Translations under genes and position numbers: made by a program
Assembly: GCF_000242915.1 (NCBI RefSeq)
Contig: NZ_AFRZ01000001.1
Coordinates: forward strand, 1,922,001-1,986,000
Source: Sulfurimonas gotlandica GD1
Lineage (GTDB): Bacteria > Campylobacterota > Campylobacteria > Campylobacterales > Sulfurimonadaceae
Direction: 5' to 3'
DNA: 64,000 nt
In this document: one piece after another, positions 1 to 10,939 of the stretch
Layout: every line of letters begins with the position of its first letter
How positions within the stretch are numbered: position 1 is the stretch's first letter
The notes under the pieces: generated by a model
Database searches by the model: none
What the model was told of the DNA's origin: nothing
The model's input: only the letters and a program-made list of their open reading frames with translations

Positions 1-557
1 CGCATCTTATTCGTATTGTTGATACTGCAGGTATAAGAGAGGCTAATGATGAGATAGAACGCATTGGAATTGAACGCTCTTTAGAGGCGATTCAAGAGTC
101 TGATATTGTTGTTGCACTATTTGATGGCTCTAGAGTCTTAGATGCTGAAGATGAGCAAATATTAGCTCTTGTAGATAAGCATACTAAAAATAAGCATGTG
201 ATATTTGTTAAAAATAAAATAGACTTAGAAAATAAGTTCTCAACTGAAGATATAAACTTTGATTTAGAACTAAACTCTAAAGATAGTGTCACTTCTCTTA
301 TAGAGAGTTTGAAAAATATTATGGATGTGAATAATAATTCTGACGAAATTATGTTGATATCTCAAAGACAAATAATGGCTGTACAAAACACTCTAAATAA
401 TATAGAAGAGTCCTTTTATCCATTGCAAGATCAAGAACTTGAAATATTTTCTTTTCATCTAAATGAAGCAGTTAAAGAGATGGCATCTATTACCAGACCT
501 TTCGAGAATGATGAGATGCTAGACAAAATGTTTGGCTCTTTTTGTTTAGGAAAATAA
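1..557 (+). CDS. mnmE: tRNA modification GTPase MnmE, 3' part only
   Basis: The reading frame is open from the window edge (codons in phase from base 3) and ends in TAA, leaving about the last 185 residues. With MnmG, MnmE makes the carboxymethylaminomethyl group on U34 of certain tRNAs, using a potassium-activated GTPase. The retained part shows the G3 motif DTAG followed by IRE, the G4 motif NKID, and the C-terminal CLGK ending, whose cysteine is a hallmark of the family. The N-terminal folate-binding domain and the P-loop lie outside the window. ruvX follows after one base, so the two are probably co-transcribed. Confidence 0.96.
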   Translation, partial: HLIRIVDTAGIREANDEIERIGIERSLEAIQESDIVVALFDGSRVLDAEDEQILALVDKHTKNKHVIFVKNKIDLENKFSTEDINFDLELNSKDSVTSLIESLKNIMDVNNNSDEIMLISQRQIMAVQNTLNNIEESFYPLQDQELEIFSFHLNEAVKEMASITRPFENDEMLDKMFGSFCLGK

Positions 558-558
558 T

Positions 559-954
559 TTGAAGTATATAGCCATTGACTTAGGTCTTAAACGAATCGGA
601 CTTGCATATTCTGCACATAAAGATTTAGTTACTCCACTACCGGCTATTATGAGAAAAAATAGAAATCAAGCTTCTGCAGAAGTTAAAAAAGCTTTAAAAG
701 AGTGGGAAGTAGATGCTGTTGTAATCGGTGTTCCTCTTGGTGGCAGCAGTGAAGATGAGATGAGGAGACGAATAGCTCATTTTATGAATTTAGTTAACTT
801 TGAAGGTGAGATATTATATCAAGATGAAGCAGGTTCTTCTCTTGAAGCTGAAAATATGATGAAAGGCGAGATTAAGTACATTCGTGATGGACGAATTGAC
901 TCAATCTCTGCTATGATTATCTTGCAGAGATATCTATACTCTATTAAAAAATAG
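559..954 (+). CDS. ruvX: Putative pre-16S rRNA nuclease / Holliday junction resolvase RuvX (YqgF)
   Basis: 131 residues, close to the usual 130-140 for the YqgF/RuvX family. This is an RNase H-fold protein implicated in maturation of the 16S rRNA 5' end and originally proposed as a Holliday junction resolvase. Visible motifs are IAIDLGLKRIG near the start (first acidic residue), VVIGVPLGG, YQDEAGSS, and a late D in DSISAMIIL. The start is TTG, with AGGA from the end of mnmE about 8 bases upstream and no ATG nearby that keeps the first motif. It lies one base after the mnmE stop, implying translational coupling. Confidence 0.93.
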   Translation: MKYIAIDLGLKRIGLAYSAHKDLVTPLPAIMRKNRNQASAEVKKALKEWEVDAVVIGVPLGGSSEDEMRRRIAHFMNLVNFEGEILYQDEAGSSLEAENMMKGEIKYIRDGRIDSISAMIILQRYLYSIKK

Positions 955-959
955 GTAAC

Positions 960-1580
960 TTACACAATCTTAAAAAATTGTGCAGCGTCTTCCTCATCAT
1001 CAGTTAACTCTTCTCTCTTAAAGTGAGGATCGTTTTCTATTTTATTTTTTACTATATTTTGACAGAAATCAAAGAGGACTTTTTTAGCTTCTTCATCATC
1101 GTTTAAAAAACCAAGACCGCTAAACTGGTAAGGATCTTTTTGTTCAATACAAAGAATTGTACCATCACATTTTTCTTCTAAAACTTCAACCAAAGTTCTG
1201 TAGTCAATATTAAACTCAGTTGCATGCCAGCCAATGTCTTCTAGACCTTTGTCTGAAAATTCAGCTACACCATCTGCTGTTGTATCGTCATAAGAAGCTC
1301 TTGGCGTATTAACTCCTATTAATTCTTGCCAGTTAGAAAAAGCCTTTATCAAAACTCTGTCTTCATCTTCAACAAGCTGATAGTTTTTACCTAAAACTTT
1401 TTCAAAATTATCTATAATTGTTGGTTTCCCTTGGTAGATTAGAACTTCTTTGTCTTCAAATGGTTCATATTTTACTTCACCTTTTATATTGATGCCAAAA
1501 AGTTTAGAAGAGTTTATAGCTTGTAGTAAAGTAGGTTTGTCAGTTATGATAATTTCGTTAAATAGATTGAATTTCTTCAT
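960..1580 (-). CDS. Conserved-looking acidic protein of unknown function
   Basis: 206 residues, rich in Asp and Glu, with no signal peptide and no membrane segment, so probably cytoplasmic. I recognise no domain. It starts MKKFNLFNEIIIT and ends with an acidic stretch followed by AAQFFKIV. It converges on ruvX with only five bases between the stops, and its 5' end faces the ilvC promoter region. Codon use matches the neighbours, so recent transfer is not suggested. Confidence refers to it being a real gene. Confidence 0.8.
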   Translation of the reverse strand: MKKFNLFNEIIITDKPTLLQAINSSKLFGINIKGEVKYEPFEDKEVLIYQGKPTIIDNFEKVLGKNYQLVEDEDRVLIKAFSNWQELIGVNTPRASYDDTTADGVAEFSDKGLEDIGWHATEFNIDYRTLVEVLEEKCDGTILCIEQKDPYQFSGLGFLNDDEEAKKVLFDFCQNIVKNKIENDPHFKREELTDDEEDAAQFFKIV

Positions 1581-1639
1581 GTTTTACTCTCTTATGTATA
1601 AATATTTCCCACATTATAAAAGTTTTTGCTTTATTTTAG

Positions 1640-1645
1640 TATAAT
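1640..1645 (+). promoter_or_regulatory. Probable sigma-70 -10 box for ilvC
   Basis: Perfect TATAAT in an AT-rich run about 50 bases before the ilvC start. No strong -35 is visible, as is usual for housekeeping promoters in this phylum. The ribosome site AAGGAA follows at about 1684. Confidence 0.6.
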
Positions 1646-1692
1646 GCGAAAAATTTTTTAAGCACTTAAGCTTAATATTATGCAAGGAATAA

Positions 1693-2718
<1,026 letters not shown>

Positions 2719-2720
2719 AA

Positions 2721-2745
2721 TAACGACGCATTTACTGCGTCGTTA
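2721..2745 (-). terminator. Intrinsic terminator between ilvC and the convergent gene
   Basis: A perfect 10-bp stem (TAACGACGCA / TGCGTCGTTA) with a 5-base loop. Read on the minus strand it is followed by TTTTAGTTTTTATC, a good U tract, so it should end the 2776-3912 transcript. On the plus strand, a second small hairpin at 2756-2769 (ACGCA / TGCGT, loop TTGG) followed by TTTCTCTT may end ilvC transcription. Confidence 0.75.
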
Positions 2746-2775
2746 CACTCTCGTTACGCATTGGTGCGTTTTCTC

Positions 2776-3912
2776 TTAGATATCTCCGAAATATAGCTCA
2801 ATATGAGCACGGAATATATAATTAGCATTATAATCATATTGTTGGGCAAACTCAACTAGTGGCTGTAGTTCATAAAAGAGATACTTTTTAAAAAACTGCT
2901 CTTTCCATATAATACCGCTAGAGTAATTATATATTCCTACTTTAGGTGTAATATTGTATTTTGTATTTGCTGGCTCAGTAGTGTTTAGCCCTGTTCTTCC
3001 TTGAAAACCTGTATAAACTTGAATTCCAACACCATGTTTAATTGTGCTTAGGTAAGATAATTGTGCGGAGTAGTTCATGCCCTCAAGACTAGTCTGAGTA
3101 TAACGACTTAGAGCAAGGCGGACTAGGTCCTTTTTACTAGCTAAAAGATGATCAAAGTAAAATTGTGTCTCTTCTTTAAACTCGTCTTCCAAAGCGTATT
3201 CCACATATTGAACTGGTCTAAAGAGTAGATATCTAAATGCAATTGGATATTGCACACGTAACTTTATAAAAGGGTTAGTTATACCTCTAAACCCTCCAAA
3301 TATACTGGCATTGAGTATATCTAGATTGCTTAATACATATTTCACACCAATACTTGTAGGTTTGTCTTGGGTGTCTTTATTTATAGTTTTTGTCTGCTCA
3401 TCTTCATCATCACCAATAAAAAGGTAGAGTGCGTCTTCTGTTTGTGGGAGTCTTAGATTCACACGAATATTGTTTAAAAAACTAAATCCTTCTTCTTGAT
3501 TTTGTTCAATTCCCCATCTAAGTCTAATATAGCTATTATTTGAAGTACTTAAATAAGTCTCATCTTTAAAAAAATCATCGTATAGATTAACTATAGAGTA
3601 AAGTTGATAGGCATCTTTTTCTTCTTTTATAGATTTTATGACTTCTTTTGATGTAGTATTTGTGTCATCTTCTACCCATCCTTTTACAGTATGATCAAGG
3701 TTGCTGGAAAAAACAAGAATTTTATGAGAAATGTTACTATGAATATAATCTAAGGATAATAATTTTTCATAAATAGAAGGTTCTTTATTTAATGAAGCTT
3801 CTAGTGTATCTATTTTGTTTGTAAGATTTTGGTCAATGGAACTATTGTTATCTAGTGATTGAGAGAAAAGATTTGGTGCTAGCAGGAGAAGAAGTATAAA
3901 AAAACTTTTCAT
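2776..3912 (-). CDS. Exported protein, probably outer-membrane beta-barrel, unknown function
   Basis: 378 residues with a clear signal peptide (MKSFFILLLLLAPNLFSQ). The mature N-terminal part is helical and polar. From about residue 125 onward there are alternating hydrophobic/polar strands (for example SYIRLRWGIEQN, GFSFLNNIRVNLRL) and the protein ends HIELYFGDI, the pattern of an outer-membrane barrel, although the last residue is Ile rather than Phe. I cannot name a family. It lies 36 bases downstream of holA on the same strand and may be co-transcribed with it, ending at the hairpin at 2721-2745. Confidence 0.75.
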   Translation of the reverse strand: MKSFFILLLLLAPNLFSQSLDNNSSIDQNLTNKIDTLEASLNKEPSIYEKLLSLDYIHSNISHKILVFSSNLDHTVKGWVEDDTNTTSKEVIKSIKEEKDAYQLYSIVNLYDDFFKDETYLSTSNNSYIRLRWGIEQNQEEGFSFLNNIRVNLRLPQTEDALYLFIGDDEDEQTKTINKDTQDKPTSIGVKYVLSNLDILNASIFGGFRGITNPFIKLRVQYPIAFRYLLFRPVQYVEYALEDEFKEETQFYFDHLLASKKDLVRLALSRYTQTSLEGMNYSAQLSYLSTIKHGVGIQVYTGFQGRTGLNTTEPANTKYNITPKVGIYNYSSGIIWKEQFFKKYLFYELQPLVEFAQQYDYNANYIFRAHIELYFGDI

Positions 3913-3948
3913 AGTAGCGACTCCTTCTTTTTATAATTAATTTTTATT

Positions 3949-4911
3949 TTACAATAATTTTTGCACCCTAATGAGAGTTGAGAGTAATATAGCACTTTTA
4001 TCAACGCCAGCACTTTTCATTTTTAGCTCACTCTCTAACAGCAGTTCATGTAATTTATAGTATGTATTTGGTTTAAATTTTAAAGATAGTGCAGCTTTTT
4101 CATCAACTACAAATTTTGGAGCAGGGTAACCAAGTATCTCAAGAGCATTAGGCGCTCCATTTACCCTTATATAGATGTTGAACATGTAAAGCTGTGTTAG
4201 GTATGCTGTGAGTGCTGTAGCTACTCTAATCTCATCCTCACCATGTTCTAGTATATTAATTAAATCTTTAGTAAAGTCTTTTTTAGAAAGTATCTTTTTA
4301 AGCAAGTCATCCATGCTTATTTCTCCAAGACCTGATACTAGATGCTCTATATCTTTTGTAGTAATTACTTTATCATAAACCCTGAATTTTTCTATCTCAT
4401 TATATGCAAGTGCTACATCACCATTGTGTATATTCAATAGATGAGCTATAGAATATTTATCCATATTTACATTTTTTTCTTTTACAACATCGGCTATGAT
4501 ATTTATTGATTCATGGTGGTTTGGGCTGAAAAATCTAACACTCATAGTATTGTTTTTACTAAATGCTTTACTATAAGTTTTATGATCACTCCCATAATAT
4601 GCGTAGATAAAAAAGTTGTCTTGATTTTTTTCACATAAATCTATAAGGTCATCTAACTCTTTTTTAGGAACTTTCTTTTCACTTTTTATTACTAGAACAT
4701 TTTGTCCACCAAACAGTGAAGCTTGTGATAAATGCGCTTTAGCACTTTTAAAATCATATTCATCATAGTAAAATGTGAGGGCTGAAGCATCTTCTATATT
4801 ACTAAGTTTTTTAGTATATGTGTCTATTAGAAAGCTACTCTCACCAAAAAATACAAAACTGTTAGAGATAGAATCGTTTTGTATATGTTTATCTAGCTCA
4901 CCCTTGTACAT
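3949..4911 (-). CDS. holA: DNA polymerase III subunit delta
   Basis: 320 residues. The delta subunit of the clamp loader opens the sliding clamp for replication. The protein has the divergent but recognisable form of the campylobacterotal delta subunits: a start MYKGELDKHI, then SFVFFGESSFLIDTYTKKL, an AAA+-like N-terminal region without a Walker A motif, and a C-terminal collar helix bundle ending IRVQKLL. Its start overlaps the end of the RNase R gene by 14 bases, so the two are translationally coupled. Confidence 0.85.
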   Translation of the reverse strand: MYKGELDKHIQNDSISNSFVFFGESSFLIDTYTKKLSNIEDASALTFYYDEYDFKSAKAHLSQASLFGGQNVLVIKSEKKVPKKELDDLIDLCEKNQDNFFIYAYYGSDHKTYSKAFSKNNTMSVRFFSPNHHESINIIADVVKEKNVNMDKYSIAHLLNIHNGDVALAYNEIEKFRVYDKVITTKDIEHLVSGLGEISMDDLLKKILSKKDFTKDLINILEHGEDEIRVATALTAYLTQLYMFNIYIRVNGAPNALEILGYPAPKFVVDEKAALSLKFKPNTYYKLHELLLESELKMKSAGVDKSAILLSTLIRVQKLL

Positions 4912-6844
4912 CGCTACCCTTTACAACGTGGGCAAATATTTTAGCTTTAGCAATATCAACTTTATCGATGCAAACATTTACATCTTGAAAAAGTACAGCA
5001 TTTTCTGCTGATGTTATAAAAAGTCTTGCCCCCATTATCTCATCATGAATCTCAGCTTTGTATTCAGGTTCAGTTGTAGTGATTCTTGCTTTAAACTCTT
5101 TGTTTAGATTTTCGTTTGCCCAGCGAGCAAATTTTCTCTGTTGAAATTCAACTTCGATTGTACTGGCTTCTCTCTCTTTCTCACTTATTGTCATGCTTAG
5201 GGCTTCTATATTTCTAAGCACATAAGAACCTTCTTCTGTATCATTATTGTTTATGGCTTTTAAAAGTCTATGAACGATAAGATCAGAATATCTTCTAATT
5301 GGTGAAGTAAAGTGTGTGTATGCTTCAAAACCAAGCCCAAAGTGTCCAGAATTTAAAGGAGCATATTTAGCTTGCATCTGTGAACGTATGATTAGAGTAT
5401 CAACCTCTGCTTCTAAGTCCATCTCTTTAGCTTGATTTTGAATATCTGTTATAGTCTCTTTAATAGAGTTTTTAATATCTATACTCATACCAATACCTGC
5501 TAACTCTTGATAGAGTAATTGAAGTTTTGTTTGACTTGGTGGTTCATGGATCCTAAATATTCCTCTGCTGTATTGAGCTGCTGCTTGCTTATTTGCTAAG
5601 AGCATACAATCTTCTATTAGAGCATGAGATGGAGTTTCCTCAGCAAAAGTTGTCGAGACTATATTTGAATTTTTATCTATTTCCATCTCCAACTCATTTG
5701 AGCGAAAGTCATAACCAATTTTTAATCTTTTAATTTTAAGTGCATCTGTGATTGGACGAAGTTTTTTTATCCAAGCAAATACCTCTCTCTCAGAACTATT
5801 TTTAGCTTTAAGCTTACCTTCAAAAAATTCATCTATTTCTTCATAGTTAAATCTTCTTTGAGAGTGAATAATCGCTTCATATACTTTAGATTCAGTTACT
5901 TCCAGAGATACTAAATCAAGCTTCATCTCAAAGACATAAGCGAGTCTGTCTACATGAGGCTGAAGTGAACACAGGGTCTCACTAAGTTGGCGTGGAAGCA
6001 TAGGAATAGAGCGATGAGGCAGGTAAATAGAAAAACTTCTGTATATTGCTTCATTGTCAATCGTTCCAAACGGAGTAACATATTCACTTACATCAGCGAT
6101 AGCCACAAAGAGAGTTGTATTTTTATCATCCCAATAGATAGCATCATCATAATCTTTTGCAGTTACAGGATCTATTGTGCAAAATGCTAATTTTCTTAAG
6201 TCAACTCTTTTAGGATACTTAGAAGCATCCACAGCTTCAAATGAAGTAGCTATCTTTAGTACTTCTTCATCAAATTCGTCATGCTTGTTAAACTGTGCAA
6301 GAACAATCTTCTCATCAACTAGAGGATCTTTTAGGTTCCCAAGTTTCTCCATAATAGAATTTTCTTGATTATTTATTTTTAATACATCATCAAAATCATA
6401 AGCATTTATTTCTTCTTGAGTTAGTTCAACTCCGGTGGGATAGTCTGTTTTTAAATCTACTAAAGCTTTTCTTCCATCTTTAGAGATAATGTATGCAACG
6501 CTATAGCTCTGTGCACGTCCTACAATTTCTGCTATTTTAGCACTTGGTGTGCCACGTTTACCTAGGAGTCTTTGAGCTATTATAAGGTCTCCCTCTTTAG
6601 CATTTCCGAGATCACCTTCATCAATAAACAGATCACGAATATTTTCACCAATAACATTCAGGTACGCAGTGCCTTTTTGAACAAGTCCAAGAGTTCCTGC
6701 TCGGTATTTTGAGTTAAACTTATATATGTTATCTTTTTTAGTGATGTATTTTTTTGCTAAGAAGTTTGTTATATGTATTTGTTCATCTGGGGTTATATCT
6801 CGCTCACTCAAACCTAGAGTGAGTCGAATTAGTAGAGATTTCAA
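4898..6844 (-). CDS. rnr: RNase R / RNase II family 3'-5' exoribonuclease
   Basis: 648 residues, typical of the shorter campylobacterotal RNase R. It degrades RNA processively from the 3' end. The N-terminal third has cold-shock-like OB folds (LIIAQRLLGKRGTPSAKI). The RNB catalytic domain shows the metal-binding motif DPVTAKDYDDAIYW (about residues 224-237) and later SGHFGLGFEAYTHFTSPIRRYSD, the conserved RNB signature. The start is TTG, seven bases after the HDOD gene; no better start is visible and the ribosome site is poor, so the true start could differ by a few codons. Confidence 0.93.
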   Translation of the reverse strand: MKSLLIRLTLGLSERDITPDEQIHITNFLAKKYITKKDNIYKFNSKYRAGTLGLVQKGTAYLNVIGENIRDLFIDEGDLGNAKEGDLIIAQRLLGKRGTPSAKIAEIVGRAQSYSVAYIISKDGRKALVDLKTDYPTGVELTQEEINAYDFDDVLKINNQENSIMEKLGNLKDPLVDEKIVLAQFNKHDEFDEEVLKIATSFEAVDASKYPKRVDLRKLAFCTIDPVTAKDYDDAIYWDDKNTTLFVAIADVSEYVTPFGTIDNEAIYRSFSIYLPHRSIPMLPRQLSETLCSLQPHVDRLAYVFEMKLDLVSLEVTESKVYEAIIHSQRRFNYEEIDEFFEGKLKAKNSSEREVFAWIKKLRPITDALKIKRLKIGYDFRSNELEMEIDKNSNIVSTTFAEETPSHALIEDCMLLANKQAAAQYSRGIFRIHEPPSQTKLQLLYQELAGIGMSIDIKNSIKETITDIQNQAKEMDLEAEVDTLIIRSQMQAKYAPLNSGHFGLGFEAYTHFTSPIRRYSDLIVHRLLKAINNNDTEEGSYVLRNIEALSMTISEKEREASTIEVEFQQRKFARWANENLNKEFKARITTTEPEYKAEIHDEIMGARLFITSAENAVLFQDVNVCIDKVDIAKAKIFAHVVKGSDVQG

Positions 6845-6851
6845 AGGAGAC

Positions 6852-7652
6852 TTATCTAGCGTTTTCTAAGGCTTTGTCGAAGCTTTCCATATCCAGAGCA
6901 TATTTGTTGATTAGCACTTTTGCTGCTTCAACACTAGCGTCTGTAATTACACCGTTAATAGGAACTGTGACACGTACTACATGTAAGATTTGTGCTGCTC
7001 TTTGGTCTTCCGGTTCTGCTTGTTCTGGATTTTGGCAGTTAGCGATTACATCAACTAACCCTTCCTCAAATCTCCAGTGTTTGAATATTGTAGCACTTAC
7101 TTCTGGAGTGTCAACACCTACTACTTTTCTCTCAGCTGCTTCAACATCTTGAAGTTCAGTAAGAGCATCTCTAAAGGCTTCCTGAGAAGATTCTGACATA
7201 ATTGTTTGAGCAATAAGAACTTTACCTATTTCAACAAGAAAGGCTGCTGGAGATAAAATACCTAATAATTTATTTTCTTTTCTAAGACACCATGCAGTCA
7301 TAAGTCCATGCTGCTTTTTTGATAGTGCAGAGAACATATCATTATTTATTCCATATGGAGATAAATCAAGAGGAAAACTTTTCTTAACAATACTTGCAAG
7401 CGCAAAACCACGAACAGTACCCATACCAAAAAGACCTACAGCTTGAGAGATGGCATTTATTTCACGAGAAAAACCATAAAGTGGAGAGTTTGCAGCTTTT
7501 AAAATGTCAGCAGTTAAAAGAGGATCTTTTTCTAAAATTTTAACCATATCATTAAAGCTGCTATCTGGATCTTGATACACAGCTTCAATCTGCATAGCAG
7601 ATTCAGGAAGTGGTGGAAGTTGCTTAATCTTTTTTAATATTTCATCAGTCAT
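6852..7652 (-). CDS. HDOD domain protein
   Basis: 266 residues, almost entirely one HDOD domain: LPPLPESAMQI near the N-terminus, then PLLTADILKAANSPLYGF, and a middle region with AVGLFGMGTVRGFAL. HDOD is related to HD phosphohydrolases, but the metal-binding His-Asp pair is normally lost, and members act as signalling or regulatory adaptors, for instance in chemotaxis, adhesion or cyclic di-GMP pathways. The ribosome site GAGAG precedes the ATG. It is the first gene of the minus-strand run HDOD-rnr-holA. Its own role is not deducible from this context. Confidence 0.9.
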   Translation of the reverse strand: MTDEILKKIKQLPPLPESAMQIEAVYQDPDSSFNDMVKILEKDPLLTADILKAANSPLYGFSREINAISQAVGLFGMGTVRGFALASIVKKSFPLDLSPYGINNDMFSALSKKQHGLMTAWCLRKENKLLGILSPAAFLVEIGKVLIAQTIMSESSQEAFRDALTELQDVEAAERKVVGVDTPEVSATIFKHWRFEEGLVDVIANCQNPEQAEPEDQRAAQILHVVRVTVPINGVITDASVEAAKVLINKYALDMESFDKALENAR

Positions 7653-7750
7653 AATACTCTCTTTATTTAATATTGAGTTGTTTACATAATTATAGCGTAG
7701 ATGTAAATAAATTAATACTGAATATTTACAAAAACCTGATATTATTTTCT

Positions 7751-7756
7751 TATAAT
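7751..7756 (+). promoter_or_regulatory. Probable -10 box for the 7774-8100 gene
   Basis: Perfect TATAAT, 18 bases before the ATG, giving a very short leader. AAGGA at 7763-7767 is the ribosome site. The box is divergent from the HDOD gene. Confidence 0.55.
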
Positions 7757-7773
7757 ATAAAAAAGGACTAAAT

Positions 7774-8100
7774 ATGCGAAGAGATGCAATGCTTACACAA
7801 CTAGGTTATGCACCAAATAGTGCTCTGTTGAATCAACTAGAGAGAATCGAGAATAACACATCAGGATATGAGAAAATACAAAAACATATAATGGACTTGC
7901 ATGATCACTTAAAAGTGGATGGCTCGTATGTAGCATTGTCAAATACAAAAGATTGTTTTAAAATTAAAGTAGAAGCCCCAAGTGTAGAGATTGCAGAAGA
8001 GGCACATGAAAAAATTAAACATTTTAGTGACAAATTTAAAGTTACTTTGGATAAATTAGAAAATAAAGAGACATATTATATTTTAGGTTTTCATCATTAA
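7774..8100 (+). CDS. Small protein of unknown function
   Basis: 108 residues, no signal peptide or membrane segment. An alpha-helical N-terminal half (LLNQLERIENNTSGYEKIQKHIMDL) is followed by a mixed half ending TYYILGFHH. I do not recognise a family. A good promoter and ribosome site, and tight spacing to the GreB-type gene (9 bases), support a real two-gene operon. Confidence 0.78.
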   Translation: MRRDAMLTQLGYAPNSALLNQLERIENNTSGYEKIQKHIMDLHDHLKVDGSYVALSNTKDCFKIKVEAPSVEIAEEAHEKIKHFSDKFKVTLDKLENKETYYILGFHH

Positions 8101-8109
8101 GGTTTTTTC

Positions 8110-8634
8110 TTGAAAGAGCCTATGAGCATCGAAGGTTATGATCTTTTAGTAGAAGAGTTTAAATTTTTACTTGAAGTAGAAAAACCGAAAACTGCAGAAG
8201 AAAAGCTCGTCGCAGCAGCGCAGGGTGATAGAAGTGAAAATGCTGATTATCACGCTGCGAAAGAAAAACTTCGTTTTATAGATAAGAGACTTTTTTATTT
8301 AAATTCTATGATACAAAAATCACAAATTATAGACCCATCATCTTATGAACATAATAAGGTCAGTTTTGGAAGTACAGTTAAAATTCTAAATATTGATACA
8401 GATGAAGAAGAGACATATACTCTTTGTGGTGTTCTAGAGAGTGAACCTGAGCATGGGTTGATATCAGTACACTCACCAATTGCAAAAGCTTTAATCGGGA
8501 AAGAGGTAGAAGATGAGTTTAAAATAAACCTTCCAATGGGCAAAAAAGAGTATGAAATTTTGGAAATTGAGTATAAAAATATTTTTACTTTAAAGAAAAA
8601 AATTCGAACAAAAGAAGACTTTGCTTTTCATTAA
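8110..8634 (+). CDS. GreA/GreB family transcript cleavage factor, GreB-type
   Basis: 174 residues; the family norm is about 158-160, and the extra length is a basic C-terminal tail (KKKIRTKED). These factors enter the RNA polymerase secondary channel and trigger cleavage of backtracked transcripts. The coiled-coil tip carries the acidic GDRSENADY motif, the GreB form rather than the GreA form (GDLxENAEY). The C-terminal FKBP-like domain has FGSTVKIL, LISVHSPIAKALIGKEVED and KKEYEILEIEY. The start is TTG, with AAGG seven bases upstream; an ATG four codons later is possible. Whether a separate greA exists cannot be told from this window. Confidence 0.85.
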   Translation: MKEPMSIEGYDLLVEEFKFLLEVEKPKTAEEKLVAAAQGDRSENADYHAAKEKLRFIDKRLFYLNSMIQKSQIIDPSSYEHNKVSFGSTVKILNIDTDEEETYTLCGVLESEPEHGLISVHSPIAKALIGKEVEDEFKINLPMGKKEYEILEIEYKNIFTLKKKIRTKEDFAFH

Positions 8635-8657
8635 AATTCTTATTAGAACAAATTAGA

Positions 8658-8663
8658 TATAAT
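8658..8663 (+). promoter_or_regulatory. Probable -10 box for purL
   Basis: Perfect TATAAT within GATATAATCCCC, 42 bases before the GTG start. Confidence 0.55.
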
Positions 8664-8704
8664 CCCCTTTTAAAAACCAAAAATTAAATTTTTAGGATTC
8701 ATCC

Positions 8705-10921
8705 GTGAGCCAACAACTAGAAAACATCGAAGAACAATTAGCTAACCATAAGCTTTCTCAAGAAGATTATACGCATATCAAACAGATATTAAACCGTGAA
8801 CCAAATCTAGTAGAACTAGGTATTTTTTCTGCAATGTGGAGTGAACACTGTTCTTATAAATCTTCAAAAGTGCACTTAAAAGGTTTTCCAACTAAAGCTC
8901 CTTGGGTTATTCAAGGTCCAGGTGAGAATGCTGGTGTAATTGATATTGGTGGTGGTTATGCAGCTGTATTTAAGATGGAATCACACAATCATCCAAGTTT
9001 TATAGAGCCTTATCAAGGCGCTGCGACAGGTGTTGGTGGAATAATGCGTGATGTGTTTACTATGGGTGCTCGCCCAGTAGCTTCACTAAATGCTCTTAGA
9101 TTTGGAAACATCTTAAATGATGACAAGACTTCAGCTCACCAACGTTACTTAGTTCGTGGTGTAACTGAAGGTATCGGCGGATACGGTAACTGTATGGGCG
9201 TACCGACTATCGGTGGTGAAGTTAGTTTTGATGAGTGTTACAATGGAAATATCCTTGTTAATGCTTTTAACCTTGGTATCGCAAAATCAGATGAGATTTT
9301 TCTAGGTCGTGCTGAAGGTATCGGTAACCCTGTAATGTATGTTGGTGCAAAAACAGGTCGTGATGGTCTTGGTGGAGCCGTAATGAGTTCTGATAGTTTT
9401 ACTGAAGAGTCTAAATCTCTTCGTCCTACAGTTCAAGTTGGTGACCCGTTTACTGAAAAACTTTTACTTGAAGCTTGTATGGAGCTTTTTAAAACTGACC
9501 ATGTTGTAGGTATTCAAGATATGGGTGCTGCTGGTCTGACATCTTCATCTTTTGAGATGGCTGGACGAACTGGAAGTGGTATGACTATGCATCTTGACAA
9601 AGTTCCTGCTCGTGAAGAGAACATGACTCCTTATGACTTTATGCTTTCAGAGTCTCAAGAGCGTATGCTTTTATGTGCTAAAAAAGGTTCAGAGCAAGCA
9701 ATTATTGATATTTTTGAAAAATGGGACTTAGATGCTGCGGTAATCGGTGAAGTTACTGATACTGGAAATATGGAACTTTTCTGGCATGGTGAAAAATGTG
9801 CTGAGGTTCCAGTCGATCCTGTTAGTGAAGAAGCACCTGAACTTAACCGTCCAATGTCTCGTCCTGTTTATTTAGACTCAATAGCTAATGTAACTATCAA
9901 TGATTTTGGCAAAGTATCTAATCAAGATGCATTTGAGAAGCTTATAAAATCTATGGAAGTTGTAGATAAATCATGGATTTATACTCAGTATGATTCAATG
10001 GTACAGACTAATACCATCAAAAAAGGCGGTATGCTTGACGCTTCCGTTATCCGTGTAAAAGAAAATGGTAAAGCTCTTGCTATGTCTGCTGACTGTAATG
10101 TTCGTTACTGTTATATAGACCCTAAAGGCGGAGCTGCGGCAGCTGTTATTGAGAGTGGTAGAAATGTAGCTATGAGTGGTGCTAGACCATTGGCTATTAC
10201 AGATTGTCTTAACTACGGTAACCCTGAAAACCCAGAGGTTATGTGGCAGTTTGCTCAAGGTTGTTTAGGAATTAAAGAAGCATGTGCAGAACTTACAACT
10301 CCTGTAATAGGAGGTAACGTTTCACTTTATAACGAAACAAACGGTATATCAGTTTTTCCAACTCCATCAATTGCTACTGTTGGTGTAAATGATGACCAAA
10401 ATAATGTTTTAATGTCTAGCTTTCAAAGTGAGGGTAATGCACTTTATTTAGTTGGTGGATCTATGAGTGAGTTTGGTGGATCTCTTTACATGAAAGAAAT
10501 ATGTGGCATTGTTGCTGGAACTCTTCCTGAAATAGACTACAAAAAAGAGTTGGCTCTTTGGGACTTAGTAATTGAGGGCAATAAAAAACACTTACTAGAG
10601 TGTGCAAAAGATGCAAGTTCTGGCGGTGTTGCTATTGCCTTAGCTAAAATGTCTGCAACTTCAGGTCTTGGGTGTGATGTAGAGATGAGCGTAGAAGATG
10701 AGAGAGATATTTTTGCAGAGTCTATGAGTAGAGCTATCATCGAAGTTAAGCCAGAAAACTGTGAAGCTTTTGAAGCTATGCTAGATGAATCTTTTGCTGT
10801 AGAGAAAATAGGAACTGTTGGTGGAGACTCTATCAAAGTTAACGATGTAACTATGAGCATGGATATATTAAAAGACAACTACTTCAATACATTTAAAAGA
10901 GTTATTGAGAGAGATTTATAA
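8705..10921 (+). CDS. purL: Phosphoribosylformylglycinamidine synthase, large subunit PurL
   Basis: 738 residues, the small PurL type that works with separate PurS and PurQ (neither is in the window). It catalyses the ATP- and glutamine-dependent step from FGAR to FGAM in purine synthesis. Signature segments include [43 protein letters not shown] and [10 protein letters not shown] in the first AIRS-like half, and [23 protein letters not shown] and [10 protein letters not shown] in the second. The start is GTG after TTTAGGATTC. It is transcribed alone, with a hairpin at its stop codon. Confidence 0.98.
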   Translation: MSQQLENIEEQLANHKLSQEDYTHIKQILNREPNLVELGIFSAMWSEHCSYKSSKVHLKGFPTKAPWVIQGPGENAGVIDIGGGYAAVFKMESHNHPSFIEPYQGAATGVGGIMRDVFTMGARPVASLNALRFGNILNDDKTSAHQRYLVRGVTEGIGGYGNCMGVPTIGGEVSFDECYNGNILVNAFNLGIAKSDEIFLGRAEGIGNPVMYVGAKTGRDGLGGAVMSSDSFTEESKSLRPTVQVGDPFTEKLLLEACMELFKTDHVVGIQDMGAAGLTSSSFEMAGRTGSGMTMHLDKVPAREENMTPYDFMLSESQERMLLCAKKGSEQAIIDIFEKWDLDAAVIGEVTDTGNMELFWHGEKCAEVPVDPVSEEAPELNRPMSRPVYLDSIANVTINDFGKVSNQDAFEKLIKSMEVVDKSWIYTQYDSMVQTNTIKKGGMLDASVIRVKENGKALAMSADCNVRYCYIDPKGGAAAAVIESGRNVAMSGARPLAITDCLNYGNPENPEVMWQFAQGCLGIKEACAELTTPVIGGNVSLYNETNGISVFPTPSIATVGVNDDQNNVLMSSFQSEGNALYLVGGSMSEFGGSLYMKEICGIVAGTLPEIDYKKELALWDLVIEGNKKHLLECAKDASSGGVAIALAKMSATSGLGCDVEMSVEDERDIFAESMSRAIIEVKPENCEAFEAMLDESFAVEKIGTVGGDSIKVNDVTMSMDILKDNYFNTFKRVIERDL

Positions 10922-10939
10922 AGAGTTACACAACTCTTT
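10920..10939. terminator. Bidirectional stem-loop at the purL stop
   Basis: A perfect 8-bp stem (AAAGAGTT / AACTCTTT) with loop ACAC lies across the convergent stops of purL and the 74-residue gene. Neither side has a long U tract, so this is a moderate terminator candidate. Confidence 0.45.
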